From Flavobacteriales bacterium (GTDB lineage Bacteria; Bacteroidota; Bacteroidia; Flavobacteriales_F; PHOS-HE28), in NCBI GenBank assembly GCA_016705545.1, contig JADIYA010000021.1, positions 1 through 51,011 of the forward strand: DNA of 51,011 bases. The letters are read 5' to 3'. The number at the start of each line of letters is the position of its first letter. Within the stretch, counting starts at the first letter, position 1. Made by a program: the position numbers and the translations under genes. Below the pieces are notes generated by a model, which did no database searches, was not told the origin of the DNA, and worked only from the letters and a program-made list of their open reading frames with translations. Positions 6,592 through 15,274 of this stretch are shown here, piece by piece.

Positions 6592-7350
6592 TCATCTGCG
6601 CAATCTGGTGAACAACCACGCCACGGGAATCGGCAGTATGAAGATCGCGATCGTGAGCAGCGACACGAACAGGTCCATGCGATGGCTATTCATGAGAACC
6701 GTTACCCCATGACCGGGAAGGAGCTTATCCAGTACGGACAGGCTCAGCTTGAGGCCCAGGATCGCCAGCACGATGAAGGCTGCGCTCTCCAAATAGGGGA
6801 AACGGCTCATCAGCCGCACAAAGCCTTGCGCCACGAAGCGCATGGCAAGGATGCCGATGAACACGCCCACCCAGATGAGGATGATGTTATCGGTGAAGGC
6901 TACGGCCGCGAATACATTGTCGATGGAGAAGGCGAGGTCCATGAGCTCCACCAGGAGCACCGTGGCCCAGAACGGCCCGAACAGGCCCGATGTCCTTCGG
7001 TAGAACCAGTTGCTGCGCTTGTCGAGGAGGTCATCGCTCTTGGCAGGCGTGCGCTTCCCCTTCAACCAGTTCCAGAAGATCATCAGCAGGTAGATGCCCC
7101 CCAAGGGCTTGAGCCACCAGATCTTCACCAAGGTGGACGCGAAGAGCAGGCACAATCCGCGGAAAGCGTAGGCACCGATGATACCGTACTTCAATGCCTT
7201 GTTGCGCTCGCGCGCGGGCAGGTCCATGACCATCGTGGCCAGCACGGCTGCATTGTCCACCGACAGCAGGCTCTCGATAAGGATCAGGTTCCCAACCACC
7301 AGGATACTCCCAACGGGGTCGGCCGCGATAGCATCGAAGTGCTGCATCAT
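6592..7350 (-). CDS. TerC family integral membrane protein
   Basis: A 252-residue polytopic protein with about seven membrane segments and the two TerC acidic signatures: ESLLSVDNAAV near the N-terminus and ELMDLAFSIDNVFA in the middle. The family includes tellurite-resistance TerC and the manganese exporter Alx; a role in metal-ion export is likely but the substrate cannot be told. ATG at 7350 (followed by a second ATG) is chosen because the first membrane segment begins directly after it; further upstream codons look non-coding. It is divergent from nhaD, with about 210 bases between them. Confidence 0.88.
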   Translation of the reverse strand: MMQHFDAIAADPVGSILVVGNLILIESLLSVDNAAVLATMVMDLPARERNKALKYGIIGAYAFRGLCLLFASTLVKIWWLKPLGGIYLLMIFWNWLKGKRTPAKSDDLLDKRSNWFYRRTSGLFGPFWATVLLVELMDLAFSIDNVFAAVAFTDNIILIWVGVFIGILAMRFVAQGFVRLMSRFPYLESAAFIVLAILGLKLSLSVLDKLLPGHGVTVLMNSHRMDLFVSLLTIAIFILPIPVAWLFTRLRR

Positions 7351-7558
7351 GCGGAACGGCCCGCAAACGTAGAGCGCGAACGATCCGATCGGATGCAGCC
7401 ATCGAAAAAAGCAATAGCGACACGGGCCATAGGTCGCGCCCCCATGCAGACCTGGACCGCGACCATGGGTGCGCTTCCATCTGGAAGCGCTCAATCGCGG
7501 TGACCCGGACATCCGCCGCTTCAAGGAAACAAACACACAACCCACTCACCCCCAAAAC

Positions 7559-8856
7559 ATGTACACGCTAATCGCCGTCGTCTTCGTGATCGGCTACCTC
7601 GCCATGCCTTGGAGCATCCGTTGAGCATCAACAAGGCCGCAACGGCCTTGGTGACCGGAGTGCTCATCTGGGTGCTCATCGTGCTGGGCCAAAGCAACCT
7701 CCTGACCCCGGAGGCACAGGGCGCAGAGCACATCAACCACCAACTGCTGGAGCACCTGTCAGAGATCGCGAGCATCCTCTTCTTCCTCATGGGCGCCATG
7801 ACCATCGTGGAACTGGTGGACGCGCACGAGGGCTTCCGCGTCATCACCGACCGCATCACCGGCCAGAAGAAATCGATGCTCATCTGGGTCGTGGGAGGAA
7901 TCACCTTCTTCCTCAGTGCAGCACTGGACAACATGACCACGACGATCGTCATGTGCGCCCTGCTCCGCAAACTGGTGAAGGACAAGCAGGACCTGTGGAT
8001 ACTGGCCGGCATCGTGGTGATTGCTGCCAACGCCGGTGGCGCCTGGAGCCCCATCGGGGATGTGACCACCATCATGCTCTGGATCGGCGGTCAGGTCACG
8101 GCTGCCAGCATCATGAAGATGCTCTTCGTGCCGAGCCTCACCTGCTTGCTGCTGCCCATGATCTGGTACACGCTCACCTTCAAAGGCTCGATCCAACGCC
8201 CCGAGCAGGAACAAGAGCAAGGCAACCACACGGCCGTGCCCGCACGCGAGCAAGTGCTCATTCTTGTGATGGGCCTGGTTGCGCTGCTTGGTGTGCCGCT
8301 CTTCAAGACCTTGACCCACCTTCCGCCTTACATGGGCATCCTGCTGGGCCTGGGCATCCTCTGGATCGTGACCGAATTACTGCACCGCAACAAGATCGAA
8401 TCCGACTCCGGGCACTTGAAGGTAACCAGCGTGCTGCGCCGCATCGATGTGCCCAGCGTTCTTTTCTTCTTCGGAATCCTCACCGCCGTATCCGGTTTGC
8501 AAGTGGCAGGGCACCTGACCGATACCGCGCATCTCCTGGATCAGCGCTTGGGGAACATCTACGCCGTGAACACCGCGATCGGCCTCCTATCCGCCATCGT
8601 GGACAACGTGCCGCTGGTGGCAGCGGCCATGGGCATGTACCCCCTTAGCCAATTCGCTCCGGACAACCCCTTCTGGTCCCTGCTCGCACTGTGCGCAGGT
8701 ACCGGGGGCAGCATCCTCATCATCGGCTCAGCATCCGGTGTTGCGGCCATGGGGATCCTCGGGATAGACTTCCTCTGGTACCTCCGGAAGGTGGCATTCC
8801 CTGCAGCACTGGGCTATTTCGGTGGCATCCTCACGTTCTGGCTGCTGAACAGCTAA
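7559..8856 (+). CDS. nhaD: Na+/H+ antiporter NhaD, frameshifted near the start
   Basis: The large frame (TTG at 7609 onward) encodes a CitMHS/ArsB-superfamily antiporter with about 12 membrane segments and conserved stretches ALDNMTTTIVM, ANAGGAWSPIGDVTT and IVDNVPLVAAAMGMYP, typical of NhaD, which exports sodium or lithium in exchange for protons. The normal N-terminus is in another frame: ATG at 7559 gives YTLIAVVFVIGYLA, then a stop at 7622. One extra base near 7605 would give the usual GYLAIALEHPLSINKAA. So the gene has a single-base deletion, either real or from assembly. Total corrected length is about 432 residues, as in the family. Confidence 0.9.
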
Positions 8857-8971
8857 CCCGTTCGCCCGCTACCCTGCACCACGGGATCTGGAGGTTCACC
8901 ACCTATGCTGATGGCACTGAATGCATGCGGCACACGATCGCCGTGACAACGACTTCCGAGTCGCGGCCCCG

Positions 8972-9787
8972 TCACGGCCACACCCCTTCCTCCCTCAACA
9001 CCTTCTTCGCGATTTCGATGCGGTCCTGTGCGAAGGTGGCATGCGCGGTATCGCTCGTGCTGATCCGATTCGCGAAGAAGTACGGCGCGCGTTCCGGGGC
9101 CTCCACCCAGCCCACATACCAACCGATGTTGTCCGCATCACTCATGGCCCAGCCGGTCTTGGCACGCAAGCGGTGGCCCAGCGTGTCCTCGCGGAGCATG
9201 ATGTCCTTGGTGATGGCGTAGGTGCGGGCGCTGAAGGGCAATTGCTCGTCGTGCACCTTGCGGAGGAAGATGACCTGCTGTCGAGGGGTGATGCGCAGTC
9301 CTCCCTGCACCCAGCATTGATCGAAGCCACCGGTGGTGTCGGCGTTGCCGTAGCCCACCGTATCGAGCCAATGCTTGAATCCGGCGGCACCGATGCGGCG
9401 CACGGTCTCGCGGTAATACCAGTACACGCTGGCGTCGTAAGCCGCGTGGAGCGTGAGGTCGCGGTTGGCGGCTTCGCGGCCGTAGTCGCGGCCGTCCCAC
9501 GCGATCACATGCTCGGCATCGGGCAGCACGCCGGACTCGAGGCCGATGAGGGTGCCGAGGATCTTAAAGGTGCTGGCCGGCAAGGTGGCCGAATCGCAGC
9601 GCGCGCTGTCGATGAAGAGCCAATGACCGGATTGCGCATCATAGCCGATGAAGGAGCCACCGAGCTGCCGGTCGGTGTAGAGGTGAGCGAGGTCGTCGCG
9701 CAGCCTATGATCCGGCGCCGGTGCGGATGGCGGCGGCTGACCGGAACAAGCAGCCAGGAGCAGGATGATCGGAAAGTGGACACGCAT
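8972..9787 (-). CDS. Class D beta-lactamase-like lipoprotein
   Basis: A 271-residue serine hydrolase of the OXA/penicillin-binding fold. The active-site Ser-x-x-Lys is S72-TF-K75 in LPASTFKILGTLIGLESG; YGN is at 146-148; KTG at 210-212 is followed by IGWYVGWVE, as in OXA enzymes. The second motif, normally S-x-V, reads S120-V-Y. The N-terminus MRVHFPIILLLAACSG is a lipoprotein signal, so the enzyme is probably membrane-anchored in the periplasm. ATG at 9787 is chosen because of that signal and because CACCTTCG (9799-9792) ends four bases before it, suggesting a leaderless message. Hydrolysis of beta-lactams is likely but not certain; BlaR-type sensor domains share the fold. Confidence 0.87.
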   Translation of the reverse strand: MRVHFPIILLLAACSGQPPPSAPAPDHRLRDDLAHLYTDRQLGGSFIGYDAQSGHWLFIDSARCDSATLPASTFKILGTLIGLESGVLPDAEHVIAWDGRDYGREAANRDLTLHAAYDASVYWYYRETVRRIGAAGFKHWLDTVGYGNADTTGGFDQCWVQGGLRITPRQQVIFLRKVHDEQLPFSARTYAITKDIMLREDTLGHRLRAKTGWAMSDADNIGWYVGWVEAPERAPYFFANRISTSDTAHATFAQDRIEIAKKVLREEGVWP

Positions 9788-9870
9788 GTCGCGAAGGTGG
9801 GGTGACGAAGCCATGCGTACCGCGGCCTTGACCAGAGCGTCGTGTTTTCGTGATCGATCCGGTTCGTGTG

Positions 9871-11384
9871 TCACTCCTTCACGATTCGGAACACGCCCCT
9901 CCTCTCCCCTTGCTCCACCTCAACGGCGTAGAGACCGCTCTTCAAGGCGATCATCTCCAACTGCCTGGTTGCTGCCCGCTCCAGCACCACCCGGCCGAGC
10001 GCATCGCGAACGCGCACATTCACAGGCGCATCGCCGGGAGCATCCACGAGGAGCACTTCGCGCACGGGGTTGGGTCGGATGCTGAACGAGGTTTCAGTTG
10101 GCTGGACTGGCACGCTGGTGCTCAGGTCGCAGGCATTGTTCAGCGCATCGAAGGCGATCTGCTCCGCCGCCGTGAGCCCTCCGAGCAGGAGGTTCACTTC
10201 TTCCCACGGATCATTGAGCAGGTCGTAGAAGCGCTGCTGACCGCTATCGAAGTTGATGAGCTTCCAGCGCGCATCGCGGATCGCGCTGCCGCTGCTGCCG
10301 GTGATCGACACATCGGTGTAGAGGCAGGACCGCACGGATTGCCCGCTCTGGGAAAGCATGGGAACGAGGCTCCGGCTCTGCTCATAGGCAGGCAAGCTGG
10401 CGCCGGTCAGCTCCACGATGGTGGCGAAGAGGTCCACGGTGCTCACCAGCGCATCCTCCCGCTCTCCTGCGCGCGTCACGCCGGGGCCGGCCATCACGAA
10501 GGGCACGCGCACGCCGCCCTCGTAGAGCGTGCCTTTCCCGTGGTTCTGCAGGTAAGGCGCTTGGATCACGTCCACCTCGGTGCCGTTGTCGCCGATGAAG
10601 AGCACCACGGTGTTCGCGAGCTCGGCAGGTGTGAGCGCGGCCAGCAACCGACCGAGCTCATGGTCCACGCTCTCCAACATCGCCAAGTAGTAAGGCAACG
10701 GATTGGCGTTGATGCTGGCCTGATCAGCGGGCAGTGCGCCTTGGCTGTGCAGGTCGAGCGGTGGCAGGTGATAGGGCGTGTGCGGCGCGTTGTAGGCCAC
10801 CCAGCAGAACCACGGCGTGGTTTGCTGATCGATCCAGTCGATGGCCATGTCCGTGATCGTGGTGGTGATGTACGCGGTGCTGGGCGATGTGCTGCCATTG
10901 ACCGTGAGCGGCCAGGTGTAGTAGTTGTTCACCGCGCCGCTGAGCAGGCCCGCGTAATGCGGCACGCCCATCGCATTCGGATAAGCGGGATCAGGCGCTG
11001 AGCCACCCAAGTGCCACTTGCCGATGATGCACGAGGCATATCCGCTGCCATTGTCGGTGAGGTAGCGGTGCAGGGTGATCTCGTCCGCGGGCAGCAGCGA
11101 GAGCTCGCCTGGATTGAGCACCCCGGTCTGGTAACCGTAGCGGCCGGTGATGATGGTGCTGCGCGTGGGCGAGCATAGCGGACTGGCCACACGTTGTCGA
11201 AGGTGAGCCCTTGCGCCATCAGCGCGCTGAGGTTGGGCATGGTGGCCTTCTGCGGGCCGGGCAGGTAGCCGGGCACGGGATCAAGGCCCACATCGTCGGC
11301 GATCACGAGCAGGATATTGGGCTGCTGCGCGGTGGAAACGAGGTGGATGACCAGAGCAGCAACGACCCCGAGCTTGAATCTCAT
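9871..11384 (-). CDS. Sulfatase with T9SS sorting domain, frameshifted
   Basis: The protein starts with a signal peptide (MRFKLGVVAALVIHLVSTAQ) and PNILLVIADDVG, whose aspartates bind calcium. After TFDNVW the frame breaks near 11187; the other frame continues with the formylglycine signature CSPTR (Cys codon at 11175-11173), TGRYGYQTG, GKWHLGG and DNGTEVDVIQAPY, as in the sulfatase/arylsulfatase family. The last 75 residues, from SIRPNPVREVLLV to VFRIVKE, form a type A T9SS sorting domain, so it is secreted or surface-bound. Restoring one G in GTGTGGCC rejoins the frames (about 504 residues). CATCTTCG ends four bases before the ATG. No anaerobic sulfatase-maturating enzyme gene is in the window. 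Confidence 0.87.
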
Positions 11385-11429
11385 GAGCCGAAGATGCACG
11401 CCAAGGCGATTGGTTCAACGACGAGGCTG

Positions 11430-11843
11430 AAGCTGCACTGGCAGCTGGACGGCCAAGACGGAAATCGGCGCGGCGGATTTCGAGCATGCGCCGGATGCAA
11501 CCCATCAGCAGCCTGTGATCCGGGTCCGGTGACGGTAGATGCTTGCCAGGTCGGGCATGGTGCCCGGAGAACTGGACCCGCGCGACCTCTTGACCCGCGA
11601 GATCGGCCACCACCAATTGCAGCGGCCGGGCGGGCGGCGGTTCGGCGGGGCTTGGCGGCCTGCGAAGGCCCTCATTCCACAGTCGTTCACCGCAGTCCCT
11701 GCCGACGGCCACCGTAAACGCGCCCGTCGATGGCGAGCCGCCCCCAGTTGCGGGGTAGGGGTGAATGAGGTCCATGAGTCGTTGCTCGGCAGATAGCGCC
11801 ATAGATCGTTGAGCTGCTGGCCCTGCAGATTATCGCCAGCCAT
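11430..11843 (-). pseudogene. 3' remnant of a kelch-like / T9SS protein gene
   Basis: Three frames together read like the end of a surface protein: LNDLWRYLPSNDSWT (11760-11843), typical of a kelch repeat, then LQLVVADLAGQEVARVQFSG (about 11555-11620), typical of a T9SS sorting domain, then LASIYRHRTRI and LLMGCIRRMLEI in alternating frames. The 5' part is absent; other sequence abuts at about 11850. At least three frame changes are needed, so this is a fragment rather than a gene with one error. Domain naming is by pattern only. Confidence 0.5.
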
Positions 11844-11930
11844 GATCAGGCCATGATATCGGAGGGGGGGCGGGCCCGGGGCGGGGCGGTTTGCCGACGG
11901 CTGAGTTCAGCACCGCGGCCAAAATAATGG

Positions 11931-11963
11931 AAAAGCGAAGGCCCCGGACGCTCCGAGGCCTTC
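11931..11963 (-). terminator. Terminator of the outer-membrane barrel gene
   Basis: On the minus strand a 12-pair stem GAAGGCCTCGGA / TCCGGGGCCTTC (one mismatch) with GCG loop is followed by GCTTTTCC. It lies 18 bases after the stop of the gene at 11982-12743. Confidence 0.65.
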
Positions 11964-11981
11964 ATTGAAAATGCGTGCGGC

Positions 11982-12743
11982 TCAGAACGCGTAGCCGATG
12001 CTGATGCCCCCGCGCATGATCGCGAAGACCTTGTTCTCGAAATCGGCCCAGGCCTTGGTGTCCGAGGATCCCGCCTTCGGGTCGGTGAGGATGTCGCCGA
12101 GGATGAATACTTGGATATCCTCGTCGTCCTGGTACTTCTCGATGTTGCTCTGGATGGTCTGGTAATCCTCCAGTTCCAGATTGGGATCGTTGGTCTCCAG
12201 ATGCGCATTGCCCACGGCCATGCCATAGCCGAGGTTGAGGTCCATGTACACGCGCGGACCCAGCGGGAACTGAGCCCCCAAGGCCAGCCCGCCGCCAAAG
12301 GCCGTGGCGCTGCCTTCGGCGTTCGCACGGATGTTCCCACCGTTCTTCTCGTAATCGTAGGGCAGGAGGAAGTTGTAGTTGAAGTAGCGCAGGAAAGCCT
12401 CCACGTAGAAGCCCTTGAAAGTTTCCTTCGTGTAGAACCGGAAATACGGGTTCACGAAGAGGCCCTGAGGCTCCACATCACCGGTATAGGTCTGCTTCTC
12501 GCCATCGATGGTGCCGATGGCTTCGACCTTGATCACATTCGGCAGCTTGTAGCCGGCCAGCAGGCCCACCGAGGTCTTGCCGCCGGTCTTCTGCTCGTAG
12601 TTCGCGTTGACCGACAACAGGGCATAGCCCACGAGGTTGGTCTTCACGATGCGCTTCGGCGCGAAAAGGCCGGCGACCGCATCCTGCGCGTTCACCGAAC
12701 CGCTGCTGATGAGGACCGCGGCGGCGAAGAGGAGCTGCTTCAT
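11982..12743 (-). CDS. Outer-membrane beta-barrel protein (DUF3575-like)
   Basis: A 253-residue protein with a signal peptide cleaved after SGSVNAQ and alternating hydrophobic strands rich in Tyr/Phe, ending GGISIGYAF with the C-terminal Phe usual for outer-membrane barrels. A charged insert (NIEKYQDDEDIQVF, about 205-220) may be a surface loop. It resembles DUF3575-type barrel proteins of Bacteroidota, whose function is unknown. It is monocistronic: promoter-like TACATTCG lies about 50 bases upstream and a clear terminator follows. Confidence 0.7.
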   Translation of the reverse strand: MKQLLFAAAVLISSGSVNAQDAVAGLFAPKRIVKTNLVGYALLSVNANYEQKTGGKTSVGLLAGYKLPNVIKVEAIGTIDGEKQTYTGDVEPQGLFVNPYFRFYTKETFKGFYVEAFLRYFNYNFLLPYDYEKNGGNIRANAEGSATAFGGGLALGAQFPLGPRVYMDLNLGYGMAVGNAHLETNDPNLELEDYQTIQSNIEKYQDDEDIQVFILGDILTDPKAGSSDTKAWADFENKVFAIMRGGISIGYAF

Positions 12744-12870
12744 GGTGGTGGTGTTTGGGCCTGAACAAATGCGAACAGGCAAACGAATGTAGGTGGAAAC
12801 CTATCCGAGCAGCAAGCGACTCCGTCATGCCCGGACCTCGGATCAGCCCTGCTGACATGGCCTCGCCGGC

Positions 12871-12900
12871 TTGCTGGATTGGATTCTTTCCGCAGCTTTG
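12871..12900 (+). promoter_or_regulatory. Promoter of the rhodanese gene
   Basis: TTG (12871-12873), 19 bases, CAGCTTTG (12893-12900). The ATG at 12907 is only six bases after the -7 element, so transcription may begin at or next to the start codon. Confidence 0.6.
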
Positions 12901-12906
12901 GGCTCC

Positions 12907-13296
12907 ATGCGCATCCTGATCACCGGCGTGCTCCTCTTGGCGGCGGCCTTTTGCTCGGCACAGGCTGATGCCAATTCCACCGCCGTGATCGAGGTCACCC
13001 CGGAGGCGGTGCTCGCCATGCTCAAGGACAAGGTGTTCCTGGCAGACGTGAACGAAGAGTTCACCTACGCCGAAGCGCACCTGCCCGGTGCCAAGCTGCT
13101 GGTGTACGATGCCATCGCGGCCGACCAGCTGCCGGCCGACAAGGCGCAGCCCATCGTGTTCTACTGCTACAGTCCCGAATGCCCTGCCGCGCGCATGGCC
13201 GCGGAAACCGCCATGAAACTCGGCTACTCACGCGTGCATTGCATGTCGGCCGGCATCGTGGGCTGGCAGGATGCCGGCTTGCGCACGGAGCCCTGA
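12907..13296 (+). CDS. Secreted rhodanese-like domain protein
   Basis: A 129-residue protein: signal peptide (MRILITGVLLLAAAFCSAQ), then one rhodanese domain with FLADVNEEFTYAEAHLPGA and the active-site loop YCYSPECPAARMAA. Rhodaneses carry sulfur on a loop cysteine; here the loop has two candidates (C-Y-S-P-E-C), and spacing to AARMA suggests the second is in the catalytic position. Location is periplasmic. No partner gene is adjacent; it is bounded by its own promoter and a downstream hairpin. The sulfur donor and acceptor are unknown. Confidence 0.85.
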   Translation: MRILITGVLLLAAAFCSAQADANSTAVIEVTPEAVLAMLKDKVFLADVNEEFTYAEAHLPGAKLLVYDAIAADQLPADKAQPIVFYCYSPECPAARMAAETAMKLGYSRVHCMSAGIVGWQDAGLRTEP

Positions 13297-13328
13297 GTTC
13301 CGGGAGCTCTCTCGCGATCCTTTAGCAA

Positions 13329-13365
13329 CACGAACGCCGATGATCATCGACCATCGGCGTTCGTG
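13329..13365. terminator. 14-pair hairpin between convergent genes
   Basis: Arms CACGAACGCCGATG and its exact complement with a nine-base loop sit between the stops of the rhodanese gene (+) and the secreted protein gene (-). No T-run on either side; a bidirectional terminator is likely. Confidence 0.6.
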
Positions 13366-13383
13366 CAAGGTGCTTTCGCACCG

Positions 13384-14124
13384 TCACTCCACCTGTACGA
13401 TGCGACGACCTTGCTGCTGGTACAGGCCCGGCGCTCGATCACTGCCCACCGGACGGCCCATCACGTCGTAGAGCGGACCGCGCACGGAAGGTGCGCGCTG
13501 GTACACCTCGGCGATACCGGTCTGCGCATTCTGCAACGGACTGGCGGAGATGATCAGCTCATCGATCGCCCAGCCGCCGCTGCCGCCTTCATAGGGCTGG
13601 AAACGGAGCTGCATGGTGCCGAAGGGATTGCCTTCCGGGATCAGCACATCGGCGAGGCCCGTCAGGGTCACATCGGTCCATGCCGTGGGCACTTGCGCAT
13701 CGGCGACCTCTTGCAAGGGCTGGGAGACATCGTTCGTATAGAGCACTTTCACGCGCTGCGGGCCATCCTGGTAGATGGCATGGCGGAACCGGATGCTGTC
13801 GATCCGCACCGGTGCGGTGGTGATCACATTGAAGACCACGCTCTGGTCGGGTCCGGGCTGCACCGGCCAGCCAGCCGTGAATACGGCATTGTCGGCTACC
13901 GTCACCGGCAGCGGACAGGTCTGCACGCCGATCCACGCCGCGTTGGTGCCGATGAGCACGCCGCCCAGGGCATCGGGGATGTTGCATGCGCTGCAGCCGG
14001 CGTCGCAGTTCAGGATCTCACTGCACGGGAAATTCAGCCAGCGGTACTCGATGCGGTACTGCTGCCCGTAGGACTTTGAGGCCAATGCGAGCAGGGCAGC
14101 CAGGAAGAGTCGATTCAGGGCCAT
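13384..14124 (-). CDS. Secreted protein with short T9SS-type C-terminus
   Basis: A 246-residue protein with signal peptide (MALNRLFLAALLALASKSYGQ). The middle part has a cysteine-rich stretch (CSEILNCDAGCSACNIP, about 33-50) and a beta-sandwich-like region that includes WAIDELIIS, a motif seen in MAM/jelly-roll type domains of extracellular proteins. The end, from LYDVMGRPV to RRIVQVE, has the T9SS type A sorting pattern. The natural ligand is unknown. ATG at 14124 is chosen for the signal peptide. Confidence 0.72.
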   Translation of the reverse strand: MALNRLFLAALLALASKSYGQQYRIEYRWLNFPCSEILNCDAGCSACNIPDALGGVLIGTNAAWIGVQTCPLPVTVADNAVFTAGWPVQPGPDQSVVFNVITTAPVRIDSIRFRHAIYQDGPQRVKVLYTNDVSQPLQEVADAQVPTAWTDVTLTGLADVLIPEGNPFGTMQLRFQPYEGGSGGWAIDELIISASPLQNAQTGIAEVYQRAPSVRGPLYDVMGRPVGSDRAPGLYQQQGRRIVQVE

Positions 14125-14215
14125 GATGAAGCGTTTTCGCACGCCGATCCTCGGCGGTCGGGGCGCTCCTACGGCATCAATCGGCCGAAGGTTCAAGCCC
14201 GGCGGTACGCTGCGC

Positions 14216-15274
14216 CTATTCGTCGCCTGCCGCGGGGTCGAAGAGGCACTGGTACAGGTGCCGCTCGAGCAGGTGGCCCATGGTGGGCAGGCCCTTGTAC
14301 GCCGCATCACGGTGGTGCGCGGCCAATTCGTCGGCGAGCTGCCGGACGTTCTCCTCCGGTGCGATCGCATCGGCCTTCATGGCGGCGATCAAGGCGTTCA
14401 ACCGGCCTTCTGCCAAGCGCGCCCGCTTACGCATCAAAGCGCGCTCCTCACTGCGGTACTGCGCAGCGGTGGCAGCACCAATGGCCTGCTGCGCGAGCTG
14501 CACATAGGGCAGGTTCTCCTTGTAGAACTGGGGCAGGTAGCCGCGCAATCGGCCGTCGTGGCTCTGCTGGTCCAGGTCGATGGCGCGGAAGCGGTACTGC
14601 ACCTGGTCCACATCGTGGATGGCATCCACCACGAAGTTGTAGGCGCGCATGTCGCCCAGCAGCCGCACGAAGCAGCGCTCGTTGAACTTCACGAACTCCT
14701 TGCACAAGCGCACGCTGTTCAACTTGCCGCCATAGCGCGCGGGATCGGCGATGAAGGCATCGCCCGGAACGCCGATGATGTGCTCTTCCACGAGCGTCGC
14801 TCGCTCCACCAGATAGCTGATGCGATACGGCGAGAGCAGGTGCTCGAGCTCCAGTCCGTACACGCGATTGGCATCGGTGCGCTTCACGTAGAAGTAGTCG
14901 TGGTTGTCGTTGATCTGGTTGATCACCTTCACGCGGAAGGGCTGCGAATTGCCGTACGGACAGAGGTCCACCCCGCCGATCCGCAAGTGCTCGATGCGCC
15001 GCCCATCGGCCACGAGCCGCTGGTAGGTCTCCACCAGGTGCTGATCCAATTCGTCCCGGTCGGCCGGACGATAGAGCACGGTCTGCCACAGGGTGTCCTC
15101 GCCATCGGGACCGCGCCTCGGCAGCACGCCGTCGTGCCGCATCAGGTCGCCATAGGCGATCGGCAATCCGCCCGCCCGTCCACCGTGCTCCAGGTAGGCC
15201 CTCAATTCAGCACCGATGGGATAGAGGAGCTTCTTCAGCCCCGCGCCAACGAAAGGCTCCTCAGCGGGCAACAT
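14216..15274 (-). CDS. Uncharacterised protein with kinase-like motifs
   Basis: A 352-residue soluble protein without a signal peptide. I see an order of residues that fits a protein-kinase-like or HipA-like fold: K131 in YFYVKRTD, E163/E164 in TLVEEHI, GD208MRAYN213 as a catalytic loop, and ID233LDQ in place of DFG. This is inference from motif order; the family is not recognised and the glycine-rich loop is not evident. The ATG at 15274 overlaps the 3' end of the M1 peptidase gene by 14 bases, so it is probably translated from the same mRNA by coupling. A longer start at 15304 is possible. Confidence 0.6.
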   Translation of the reverse strand: MLPAEEPFVGAGLKKLLYPIGAELRAYLEHGGRAGGLPIAYGDLMRHDGVLPRRGPDGEDTLWQTVLYRPADRDELDQHLVETYQRLVADGRRIEHLRIGGVDLCPYGNSQPFRVKVINQINDNHDYFYVKRTDANRVYGLELEHLLSPYRISYLVERATLVEEHIIGVPGDAFIADPARYGGKLNSVRLCKEFVKFNERCFVRLLGDMRAYNFVVDAIHDVDQVQYRFRAIDLDQQSHDGRLRGYLPQFYKENLPYVQLAQQAIGAATAAQYRSEERALMRKRARLAEGRLNALIAAMKADAIAPEENVRQLADELAAHHRDAAYKGLPTMGHLLERHLYQCLFDPAAGDE

